Below are positions 36,101-48,600 of a stretch of 64,000 nucleotides of DNA, piece by piece (within the stretch, counting starts at the first letter, position 1; each line of letters begins with the position of its first letter). The stretch spans positions 101,168 through 165,167 of the forward strand of contig JAECUM010003716.1 in assembly GCA_016617855.1 (NCBI GenBank), written 5' to 3'. Origin of the DNA: Megalonaias nervosa. Its lineage: Eukaryota > Mollusca > Bivalvia > Unionida > Unionidae. Position numbers and translations under genes: made by a program. The notes under the pieces are model-generated. The model did no database searches. It worked only from the letters and a program-made list of their open reading frames with translations, and was not told where the DNA came from.

Positions 36101-39100
36101 AAAATACAAAACTATCCCCAGCTACCTAAATGAAATGGATGCACCTCAGAAGTCGTATTCCCACTGTGGTGGCCGTCTTGAAAATCTTATTATAGCTACT
36201 CCTTCTGGGTTGATGTTGTATTGTCATGGGTTTTAACTAAACTTCTTATTTTCTCATATTGGTTCTACATATAAATGGTGTTGATCAGTGGAGGCCATCT
36301 TTAAAATCTGCTGTCATAACTCCTTTTGAAGGGATAGTTGTGTTGACATGTGGCTATCATTTAAACACTGGACCTAAAGGAAAATGCTGGCCAGTGTGGC
36401 CTCCCATAATTTGTATAATCTTATAAAATCTACTTCTCCTATGGGATGGGCATACCAGCATTTAAAACAAAACCAAAAATAGATTTTAGACCCCTAGTAT
36501 GTACATCAGACTAGGTCGAGTAACTCTTTTAGAACTCTTGCACATCCATCTGTCTGGTTCTAGTTATGCCCAACCAAGAAGGGGTATTTAGCGTTAACCT
36601 TTTAGAAGGTAGAATTATTTTTGGTGTAAGAAAATCTACATCATATGCTAGAATTTTAGAGGAGACAACACTGGGAAAAGCTTTCAAGAAGGCACATATC
36701 TTGCTAAGATATACATTAAGTTATGGACTTAAGGAAGAATAACAAAATACAATTATTGCAGTCATTCCAGATTGTGGCTTGTCCAGGATTGGTCTGGTTC
36801 TGGGTTTTCATATATATCAGTTGAGTTGGACAGAGTACCAGACTAGCTTAACAGGAGTAATACAGATGCTTTAATCTATAGAAGTATAAAAAGGAATATT
36901 GAGATTCTTGACCCAGCTTGAAAAAAAAGCTGGAAAGCAGCAATTAACATTTATTAGATATATTGTTGTGTCGATTTGAATATTGCTTATGGTTGGAGAT
37001 ACAGCCGCTGCCAAGTCAAATTAAAATGGAGACAGAAATGATATGGAGTTGAGCAATCTAGTAGGGTGCCGTTGACCTTTATGAGGTTTGGAGCTGCAGT
37101 TTCTGAAACTGAATTGGAGGTCATTTAAAAATCTAAGTGTACTTCAAAACTTCTTAGTTGAACATTATGTTGCCTACATATGATCACACTTCTGAACTTT
37201 TTACATGTTTTCCAAGTAAATAATAACAGTACTTGATATTTCATTACACGTTACTAAAAATTGGTCTCACCTGTGGAAGACTGTTAACTGCCTTAATGAG
37301 AATATCATGCTAGGGTCAGTAGGTTAATGTCTGGTTCTAGTTATGCCCTATCACAAAGGGGCCTGTAGTGTTACTTTTTTTACCTTACATCAGGCTTTCT
37401 TGTTCTTATTATGAGCACTGTAGTGAGGTTTTGGTGTCCCATGACCACATGTCTAATTTTCTTACTCTTGTCATGAATTTATTCATCAGAATTAGAATTA
37501 CTCCAGTCTATACAAATGTCACCATCCTACACAAGCTGAAGTTATTGACTTTAGGTTCTAATTATTTGCAGGCCATACATTTGAGCTCAGAGACTTGAAA
37601 GTTAGAAATTTAGTTGCAGGTCTGCATTTTTTAATTTTTAAGTAAATTATATTTGTATTAATTACAGTTATTTACTTAATGTGTGTTATGTAATATTTTA
37701 AATTGGTTTTGAACCTGCAGTGTGTTTAGTAATTTGGTGTAAATGTCCCTCTTGAGATATAGTTGATACATTATTTACTCTGTCATGCAGTATGCTTCGC
37801 AGGTTGGCCACTTTGCTGTTGTTTTTTGTAATATCTCCATGTTGTTAATAGACTTTTTAAATAACTCACATGTTATTTTCTTTTCTGTTGGATAGGGTAT
37901 GGTTTTAGTCAGCTGTAAGCTTGCACAATCCTGTATGGAGTTTGAGTGTGATATTTTTCTTCTGTTCCACAATACCAGCATACAAGAGGGGTTCCAAACA
38001 ACTGTGCATGTTGGCAATGTGGTCCAACTAGCCAACATTATTAAGATTAAAGATAAGGTATGATAATCTTTGTATATATTTCATTTAAATTTTGCCCTCA
38101 AATCCATCAGAATCAAAGTATTAAAATGTCATGAAACAAGTACACTAGTGAAACTATATTTGTAGTGACATCAAAGATTAAATAAATTAGTCACATGCTT
38201 GAATATACATCAAATGTACGATATGTACTGGCTTGCAAGCAAAATCAAACTGCAGACAACAAAGATCCTGATCTTTTGTAGCATAATGCACCTGCTAATC
38301 AGGTCTGTGTTGTTTGTTCTACTCATTCCTCTTAAACAGACTGCACAGACCCAGATCTACCAGCACATTATGCGAAGGCAGATCTGAGTCGGTGCAGTTT
38401 GCAGTTGGACTCGTTTAATAAGCATGTACATACAGTAAGTCTCTTTTTGTGTATTAACTAAATTGGCTTTTCCAGTTTACATAGTGGTGATCATGTGTTA
38501 TTGAGGAATATCACATCATAATTGGTTAATGGTGACACTTTCAAAGAAGCACAGTTAAAGTATTGTTCTCATTCTTCAAGAAAGACTTTGTAACTTATTT
38601 ATGTCCCTGTTAATTCTCAAGTAAATAAATAAATAATACTAACAGCATTGGTAACGAGTTAATAAGTGATGTCTGACTTTTAGTACCCGTCAAATTACCA
38701 CTCAGTAATTGTCGTGTTTTTAAGTGGAACTATTTCGATAACTCTTTTGGTTTGGTTTGGTACTCTATGGCACAGCAACACAAGAAGGTCATTTATTGCT
38801 GCGGCAATAGAAAGTAAAGTTCCTTGCCCAAGGACACACATCAGCAGCTGACCGAGACTGGTCTGACAATTCGAACCCGCACTCTTTCAGTCACCAGTCT
38901 GGCATGATGACCAGTGAGCCTCCATGGCTCCTTCAGTAACTGTAACTATATTTGTGGAATGGATTACCCAAGCTTTCTTTGAGGAATAATTCAGATCCTT
39001 TCATTCTTTACTGAAGCAGACGTGCCATCCCTCATGATTTTGACGTCATTTTCACAACTCTTAATAGCGATTCACGGATTCATGCTGCATGCAAAAAATA

Positions 39101-42100
39101 ATGAATTCCTGAATTCTCAATCGGCTTAAATCAGGAATAAAATAACTTTTATCCCATTAAGTGCTAGTCCAAATAGCAGCAGTGGTCACTGATGCCAATA
39201 AAGGTCTTGTACTTCTAGTTGCAATGTTAGTAGAACTGTGTCCAGTTGTTACAGACTGACCTGTAGCAAGCATTGTAAAGTATATAATCTATATTTAGAA
39301 CATAAGTTTTACTATTACTCATGAAGAAAATGGGCCCATCTGATTTTTTTTTTCTTTAATGGCACATGTACATAAAAATAGCAACTGTAATTTTTTTAAA
39401 ACAAACAATAAATGATTACAGCTTTTTCGAGTGTAGGAATTTCAGAGATATTGAAAGATTAGCATATATCATAATTTGCTCGTCATGAGTTCATATTTTT
39501 TCCCGCATGTGTCGACACACTAATTGTTAACCGCTTGATGTTTCATCTTCTGGATTAATACCATTTCGTAATTAAGCTACACTACAGTTAAAATCTTTTC
39601 CCCTCAAAGGATATATTCCACAAAAAGTGAAGTATAGATTGGAGTACACCAAAAATTGTCCTTGCATTCAGCCAGCAAACATCAATATACGTTATACTTT
39701 TTGCACAGTAGTGTGCTGTGAATTTTAGAATTGGGAATGTGTACAAGGGTTTGTATTGTTGCTTACAATTTAATTGTCATACATGTACTATATAATAATA
39801 TTGTAAAGTTCACATGAAAGATAAATTGTAAGCAACAGTATGAGCCCCTGTGGGCATGTGGCAGAATGATGTCAAAGCACACTGCTAGCAAAAAGGATAT
39901 AGATATTGGGAAAATTAAGAGCACTCCCAGCAGATTTCAGCTCTGGAGTACTTTAAGCCACCTTCTCAAGTCCTGCAAGCTAACAATGCTGAAGAATTTT
40001 TTGTGAGTTTTCTTGTTGAATATAACCTGCTTTTCTCAGTTGGAGATTAGCAACAGTGACAGTGAAAGGGTATTTCCTATTGTGAAGAAAAATAAGACAA
40101 ACTTTAGTGCCTCCACATGTGCTGAAAATTTGCAACAATTTTAGTCACCAAGGTTAACCAGCATGTAAGAAGCCTGAACTGTTTTGAAAACAATTTACCA
40201 TAGCACAGATGAGGAAGTTGAAGTCTGTCATAGCAACATATCATGACAAATACCATGAAGTTTGTTTATATCAGTAAATTTGGCAGCAAATAAATGTGTA
40301 AATGTAATCTGTGTAAATAATATGTTTGAGTTTTATTTGGGATTTTCATATGCAGTACTGACCATCAGGGTGGATGGAGCTAGTTTCATGGTATAATTTT
40401 TCACTAATTGTATTCAAAATTCACTAAAATTTATCCCTCTTTTCACTAACTGCAAGTCTAAAGGGTTGCCAGCTCTGCCGGAATGTCGGGTATATCATTA
40501 TATCCATTGAGGCTCTTTATTCTAAGTATACAAACCCCATGGATAGAAATCATATCTGTACTGCATTTTTTAATCAGATTAAATTATTGGTAGGACTTGC
40601 ACACTGAAACTTGTTGCTGTCATCCAGTACCAGAAATGAGATGATCTCATTAATATTTTTTATAAATACCTTTAAGGTTAACATATGAAATAAATAGGGT
40701 TTTTATGTCCTTTTTGTGCTTTGTAAATTAAGAAGTGTATATGCACATCAAACAAAAAAATACAAAATAAGTACTTGCTGTTTGGTTTCTTGGACTCTAT
40801 ACAGCTATTATAAGGTAATAAAGATCATTCTGTCATTAAGTGATTCAGCAAAAACTGAATCAGTAGAAGCAAGAGTTGTATGAAGGCTCATAACGGGGTC
40901 TGTGAGCAGCATAATTGCCTATATTTGAGTAAAGTTTATTTATCAGGAACTGTCTGGTTCCAAATGATAACTGGATTGTACATAAATATTAGCTGTGTGT
41001 AGTTCACAGTGGAAACTCTGATTTCACTAACTGGGTTGACCTACCATTCAACTGACAATTACTTGGGTAAATTTCACAAAGTTTTGAAGTGAATATCCAA
41101 ACAACAGATGCATACCAGCTTTGATCCCCCAAGGAAACCAGAAGATAACCTAGAGCATCACACTTAGAATTCATGTATGTAATAATGACATATTGCAAAA
41201 AGATAAATTGTTCTTTTAAGATGAATAAATTATATCATTATAACTGCCTTCAAAGGCAAATTAGAATGAATACATTACATGATTGAAGATTGTACTATTT
41301 CATAAGGCAGTCTAGACTATATCCTGCTCAGGACTGTAAGTAGTAATTGGGAAGTATCAACACTAAGGGGATTGCAAGTTTAAAAAGGTCTATGCATTTC
41401 TAAATTAAATGACTTACAGACACTAAATGAATTTGCCTGCATTGAGAACACAATGCCCATTTATTTTATTGTAAACATGTACTGAGACACGAGTTGTATG
41501 AATCAGGAAAAACATGCAGTTTAGCTTAGTTTAAAATCAATTCTATTAGCAGTCCAATTTTGGTCCTATTAGTAATTATAAATCAGTCAAGTTGTGAAAT
41601 GTTTCGGTTTCTTGTATGCAAAGGCAGACTTGAACCAAATATGATGGAAAGAAAATTCTCAGTGAAAAATAAAATCTCAGGAGCATATATCCACAAGTAC
41701 CTTTCCTAAGGAATCACTTGAGCATATATATCCACACTCACATTTACTTAGGAGCCACATGAACATGTATCCACACTTACCTTTCCTAAGGAATCACTTG
41801 AGCATATATATCCACACTCACATTTACTTAGGAGCCACATGAACATGTATCCACACTTACCTTTCCTAAGGAATCACATAAGCACGTGTTCACAAGTACA
41901 TTTACTTAGGAATCACATGAACATGTATCCATACTTACCTTTCCTAAGGAATCACATGAGCATGTATCTATCAGTACCTTTCCTAATGAATCTCATTAGT
42001 ATGTATCCACAAGTACACTTACTTAGGATTTACATGAGCATGTATCCATGAGTACCTTTCCTAAGGAATCACATGAGCATGTATCCATATGTACCATTCC

Positions 42101-44565
42101 TAAGGAATCACATGAGCATGTATCCATATGTACCTTTCGTAAGGAATCACATGAGCATGTGTCCATGAGTACCTTTCTTAATGAATTTCATTAGTATGTA
42201 TCCACAAGAACATATACTTAGGAACCACATGAGCATGTATCCATATGTACCTTTCCCAAGGAATCTCATTAGTATGTATCCACAAATACATTTACTTAGG
42301 AATCACATCACATGTATCCATGAGTATCTTTCATAAGAATTATATCACATTGTTAAAATATAAGGCTTAAAAACTGCTCAAATCTTCAGAAAGGTAAACC
42401 CTTCCAAAAAAAAGTAAATGTTTTCTCTTTCAGGACAAAAGGTAAAGATGCTAAGGTTTTGTAAAAGTACTAAAAATAAAACAAAAAGGGCAAAAGGGTA
42501 AAACCCTTTAAAACAGCCTGATGACCAGGAACCAGATGTATTATATAGGGTCTTCAGTTTGAAAGAATGTGTATTATAATCGGATGTATCAAAGCCTAGC
42601 CTTTTTCAGATAGGTTTGAAAAGTACTGTGTGATCAGACTTGACAGCTGTTCACATGGAACATACATACATGAGGGTAAGGTATCTGCTCTGTGAATGTG
42701 CAATGTTAAAAATGTGAAAGGGCAAATACATTGACCAGAAAGGCCATAGAACATATATTTTTCAGCAAAGCAAAGTTGTCCAAGTTCCTGATCCCACTCG
42801 GCAGCAGTAGATTTGCCCTGAAAGTAGTTGCCATAATACGTAGTGCAGGGGTGCACAACCCGTGGCCCGCAGGCCGGATCCGGCCCACTAACGTGTTCTG
42901 TCCAGCCCTCAGGGCAAATTAAAACAACACAGAAATCTGGCCTGTGAACAGTAATTATATTAAAGAAATTAGTGTTTGCGTCCCTTGAGTGGTCTTAGAA
43001 AATGCAATCTGACCCTTGGCTGAAAAAGGTTGTACACCCCTGACACAATGGATGAAGCATCATTGTATAGATGTAGGTCGTCTGAGGTAGAGGGTATAAC
43101 ATCTGCCATTCCTTTTGCATAGGCACTGATACAACATTTTGAATTCTATGCAGTTGGCATACATGTCTATGTAGTTATGCATTGTCTTGACATTTCTGGA
43201 TCAGTGAATTGTATCATTCAGTGAGATGACACTGGGGGCAAAATGAAAATGCCTTTTTACCTCTAGGTGTTCATGTTTGGTTGCAGTTTTCCTATTCATA
43301 AAGTATTATATTTACCATGTGATTCTGTTAAGTTTATCTTGAGTTAGGCATGCCTCCATTTTCTTAGAATCTAAATAATTGATGTTCAATGCCTGTCATT
43401 GGTCCTAAAGTTCATAAGGAACAGTGGGAATCATACGACTCTTGAAGATAAGTGTTAGTAGTGCCATTCTTCCTTCTCCGCAAGATGATGCAGACTTGCC
43501 AGCCCTTAAGATTTGACAATAAGTCTTATGGAATTGACCCTAAAATACAGACTTATGGAAAAATAGCAAAAATTAAGGAAATACAATTGTTGCAGGAAAA
43601 TCCAGATACTGGCATGCCCCAGTTTGAATTGGATCCAGATTTCCTATAAGAATCAACAGAGCTGGTCAGGGAACCAGACCAACTTTACCTGAATACCTTA
43701 GATGCTTTAAACTGCACATATTTTTCATGCAGAATATCTGCATAATCAAGCTGTTGTTTATAGAATTTTCTAAAATTGTCGTCCAACAAACATGTTCAAA
43801 GCCAAAAGGACAATAAACCTCCTAAAAAGTTTAAATAGCACAGAAGAAAAAAAAAAAGAATATTCAGAATTCCTGGGGAAAAAAATCAGGAGAGGCAGTA
43901 AATACATTTAGTAGACATCATGTGATGATATGAGTATGTCTCACGGCGAGAGAGATGATTGTCTTCACCATGTGAAATTAAAAAGAAGTCAAGAATTACT
44001 TTAAGTTGAAAGATAGCAAAAAGCTATTGAGTTCCATAGGGACTGAAACTGCAGTTTGTGAAACTGTACTGGAGGCAGTTATGGTCTAAGTGTACTTTAC
44101 AAACTTTTTAGTTGAACATAATGTTACCATTGCTGCATCAATCTCTGAACTTGTAAACACATTTTTTCCAAATTGAAAATATCAGTCCATGATTTTTTAA
44201 CACCTTGCTGAAAATTTTTTCTGACGTACGGAATACTTCAAAATCATTTAACAGATGTAGGATTACTTCAGTACAAATGTATTGTGGCTATTGTCTGTTC
44301 TCAAAACAGACGTATATGGAGGAATCACATCAACGGTCACCCATGCAGAAAGCGCAGATATGACCCTCTTTCGAGATTCAGAGCAGCCATGCATAAAACA
44401 TGCATGGGAAATGGGTCAGTTTGTCCTGGGAGTGTTAATGCAGTGACCACCTCAGCACTCCCAGGACTAATCATATCACTGATGACACGTGTCATGTAGT
44501 GGTTACTTTACATCTGATATGAGCCCAGTACCTGTATTTTCTGCATGGGGACATTGATGTGATAT

Positions 44566-44642
<77 letters not shown>

Positions 44643-45587
44643 TATATTATAGGATTAAATGATCGTAATTGGGATATTTATCGTATGTGTAAATTTTACC
44701 TAATCACTCACAAAGTAATTAAAGTCCAAAGGACTTTATGTAAAATTTGTGAGTGATTAGGTAAAATTTACACATCGATAAATACCCAACCATGATCATT
44801 TAATCCTTATAATTCCAATTTACTTCCTTTCTAGCATCAGATCAGTATATTTAATCAACAAAACATTCACTTTTATGTCGATTGAAGTTTTTCATTTGCC
44901 TCTTAACTGTGATAGAATACATTGTAGATAGCCCGATCTTCGCTAGCCAAGATTCATCGATACTTTATACAGTAATATGGGGTGGAATGCCATAGAGGGT
45001 CATGCCACTGATATCTTGTTATGATCATTATTTTAATATATAAAAAATGGTTGTTGCGGTTAAACCAGGATATTCCTTATTTTCGAAAATTATGCTTGCG
45101 TATGGCACTTGTTGTTATTACTTTCTACGCATTTCGATCTTTCAAAAGCAAAATCATGTCCATATTTAGTGAGGTCCCATGTTTGACATATGACCCTGAC
45201 CTTTAATAACCGCCGCTGTAACATGTTGTCAAGGTGAAATGCAATAATTTCCGAAGATTGTCTTGTAAAGCATACCACATGCTTTCGTAGGCAAAAGGGA
45301 TGAGTGGTGGAGCGCAGGAACGTCTGTGCAGTTACATTGTTTTAAGTTATAATGGTCCATTTCTATCTGTGGTTGGTATCTTTTGACTGGGAATCATAGG
45401 AGTGGGTGGGTAGGGTTTTGTTGTTGTTATTATTAGGGTGTAATGGGTTGATATAGATAAAACTTCACATCAGATGACATGGAAACAGGGAGCCAAAAGT
45501 AATATTCCAGATCAGTATCACATGACCGTTTACATCCAATCAAATTGCAGAAAACGCAGTCAATTCATAAAAATTGGAATTATATAT

Positions 45588-45645
<58 letters not shown>

Positions 45646-48600
45646 GTGTCTGAAATGAACAACCTGAGCAATACTTTTCAGGTGTTTGAGAATCGGTTTT
45701 TGCTACAGTATGTAGAAGTCCTGTTGCTATTCATGAAAATATAACTTCTTCCTCTTACAGCTCTCTGGTCTTAAAAGCAAAACCAGCAAGTATGGTAGAA
45801 TTCAATATTTCCCTAGAATACAAATTGAAAATTTGAAAGGAACTTACAGTATTGTGAATCAAATCCCAAATAATCCGAAAAGTTCTGTCACAGGTCCAAA
45901 AGTATAGAGTGTTCCAAATAAAGTCAGGTATTGAATGTGCTGATGTGCCAAGCCTTGATTGATGTATCAGAGTGGTATAATCCAGAATGTCCTTGAGTGA
46001 ATTCACAATAATCTCAAAATGGTGAATTAGTCCAAAATATGAATGAACACTTCGTAATGCCAATGAATAATTTTGAAATAAATAATTCCTCTCAAATTAT
46101 ATCTGAACACAACTAAAAGTGATTCCACTATATGATATTAAATTAGGAATAAATAACTTTGTTGATCACAAACCTTATATAAAAAACTAAGACACATTAA
46201 GATGACCAGGATGTGAGTCATTTGATCATGAATCTCATGAAGTTCTCTTTCTTGAACCTTCTAAGGTCAAAAGGCAATGTGATCATGTTTTCAAATATTA
46301 TATTTAAGTCCAGTCTACAATCATGGACAAAAGTTGACCATGTAATATGTTACTTGCAAAGTGACTCTTACCATTCATAATCACTGCTCCAGTAGCCTAA
46401 GTGGTTAGAGCATCCACACTGGATGTGGGAGGTCACAGGTTCAGACCGTGGCTGAGTCATGCCAAAGACTTTTAAAACTGGTACTTCAGCTGCCTCTCTT
46501 GGTTCCCAGCATTAAGAAGTTAGTGTTAGGACTGGTCGGCCTGGTGTCAGGATAATGTGACTGGGTGGGACATGATGCCCCAGTGCTAGACATCATTATA
46601 AACTGCCACACTGTAGACATGATAGCAATATGACTAAAATTGTTAAAGCTACATTAAAAATATATTTTAAAAAAGCACAAACACACATACAATCCACAAT
46701 CGTGGACAGAAGTTACAGACAAATACAAATAAACATAACACTTCCTATGTTGTTTAAGTACAACAGCTTTAGGATGTTTATAAATAGTTGTGTGGAAAAT
46801 TTAGTCCCAAGAGCACTCAGTTATTCCTCCAAATGCTGACCAAATTATTTGGGCTACAGAGGACATAAGGTTTGGCTCACATTGCAATAAATGTATGAAA
46901 GTGGTAAAACTCATTTAGCATGTAAAAACAAAAGTCCTCAACACAAAATTGTTGTAACCCAGGAAGGATTATTTCATTGAGAAAAAGTCAGAACCATACA
47001 AAGGTACAATAGATATGTATTTTAGTTGTCATTTTTATTTGATGGCAACTCCCTTATTGACTAAAACCAATGAAGCTGAGAACAGACAGAGGTCACCTGA
47101 TGTCTGGAGAGGTTAAACATATGACTTTCTAGATGAGTTGGATTGACCACTGTCCATCTCAATAATGATGATAGTATTTTGACCTGTCAACTCTGCAGCT
47201 TAGAACTTGTTAGTGGACTGCATAAACTATCTTTCTCATTCAACTAGTTTCATTTGCCTATGACTATTGTAGCCACAGTGAAGATTAATTACCAATACCA
47301 GACCTGCCAACCCTTACAAGACCTTCTCATTAAGGTAGTTGATTTTTTTCTGCAGGTTGGGCCAATTTTTAGTAATGTGTAACAAAATATTTTGTACAGC
47401 TATTGTCAGGCTGGAAAACATGCATTTAAAAGTCCAAAAGTGTGAATATCATGTTCAACTCAAAAGTTTATCAAGTTTGCTTGAGTCTTACTTACCTCCA
47501 GTACAGCTTCACAAACTGTAGTTATAAACCTGACAGAACTCAAAGGCTTTTTGATATCTCTTAATGTGACATAATTCTTAAAATAAAAAGCATTGGCAAC
47601 GGAAATCATCTTTCCACAATGTGACATACTCAAACTCAAATCAATACATGATGTCCACTAAATGTAATTGTTGCCCTTCCTGCCTTTTTCCCCCAGAATC
47701 TGAATATTCCCTTTTATTTATGGGTACTGTTAAAACCTTTTAAGAGGTTTATTGTCCCTTTCATCATAACTGCTTGCTTGTTAGAAATATTTTTAAAAAA
47801 AAAGAAAGCAATAGCTTGATCATGCAGCCATTTTGCATAATAAAACGTGCAGTTTTAAGCATCCAAGATATTACAATAAAGTTAGTCTGGTTCCCTGACC
47901 AGTTCCACTGAATCTAGTGTGAAACCTGGATCCAAATCAAGCATGGACAAGCCAGTATCTGGATTTTACTGCAAACTTTCTTCATTCCATAATTTTATTC
48001 CATAAGTCCGTATTTTCTGGGTTATTTCCATAAGACTTACGGCAAAATTATAAAGGTCGGCGGGTTTGCAATACAAGGACTTTTTTTGCCCAAACAAAAT
48101 GTTGTTCATCATATTATGATGACAGTTTTTTAAGGTTGATAATATTATTTAAAGACCAATATGCCTCTATTTTGTCATCGTCAACAGTTTGTAAATTATG
48201 CTTTATAACCTCTTCTAGGTAACATTGACATATTCTTGGTGTCAAAGAAGTTGTACGTCAAGATACGAGATCTGTTCTATGTAGAATAAGTATAACAGAA
48301 TATGAACTATATCATGTTGCTAGTATTTTGCCTGATAAAATACATAAATTTTGTAATTCAGTTTTTTAGAAATAACATAAGTTATGATTTATGCAGGAAT
48401 AATAAAACTATTTTTCCAAAACTTTTCTATGCTTGGAGTTGAAAGGTTCAGATTTGTTAACATTTTACCTTAATTAATTGCCAAGTTAACAAAATTAGAG
48501 AATTTATTGAGGTCATGATAATGAAGTTGCCATTTACAGTGTCAAGACCAGGTAGTCAGAGTCTTAAAATTGTGAGAGTAAGTTTTTTTATTAAGTGTAT

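Noticed and set aside
41683..42340. CRISPR-like array
   Set aside because: The repeats are directly adjacent with no unique spacers and the genome is eukaryotic; it is a minisatellite.
44559..44756. Open frame with a long Tyr-Ile repeat
   Set aside because: It is a translation of the AT microsatellite and palindrome; no gene evidence. The same holds for 49491-49847.
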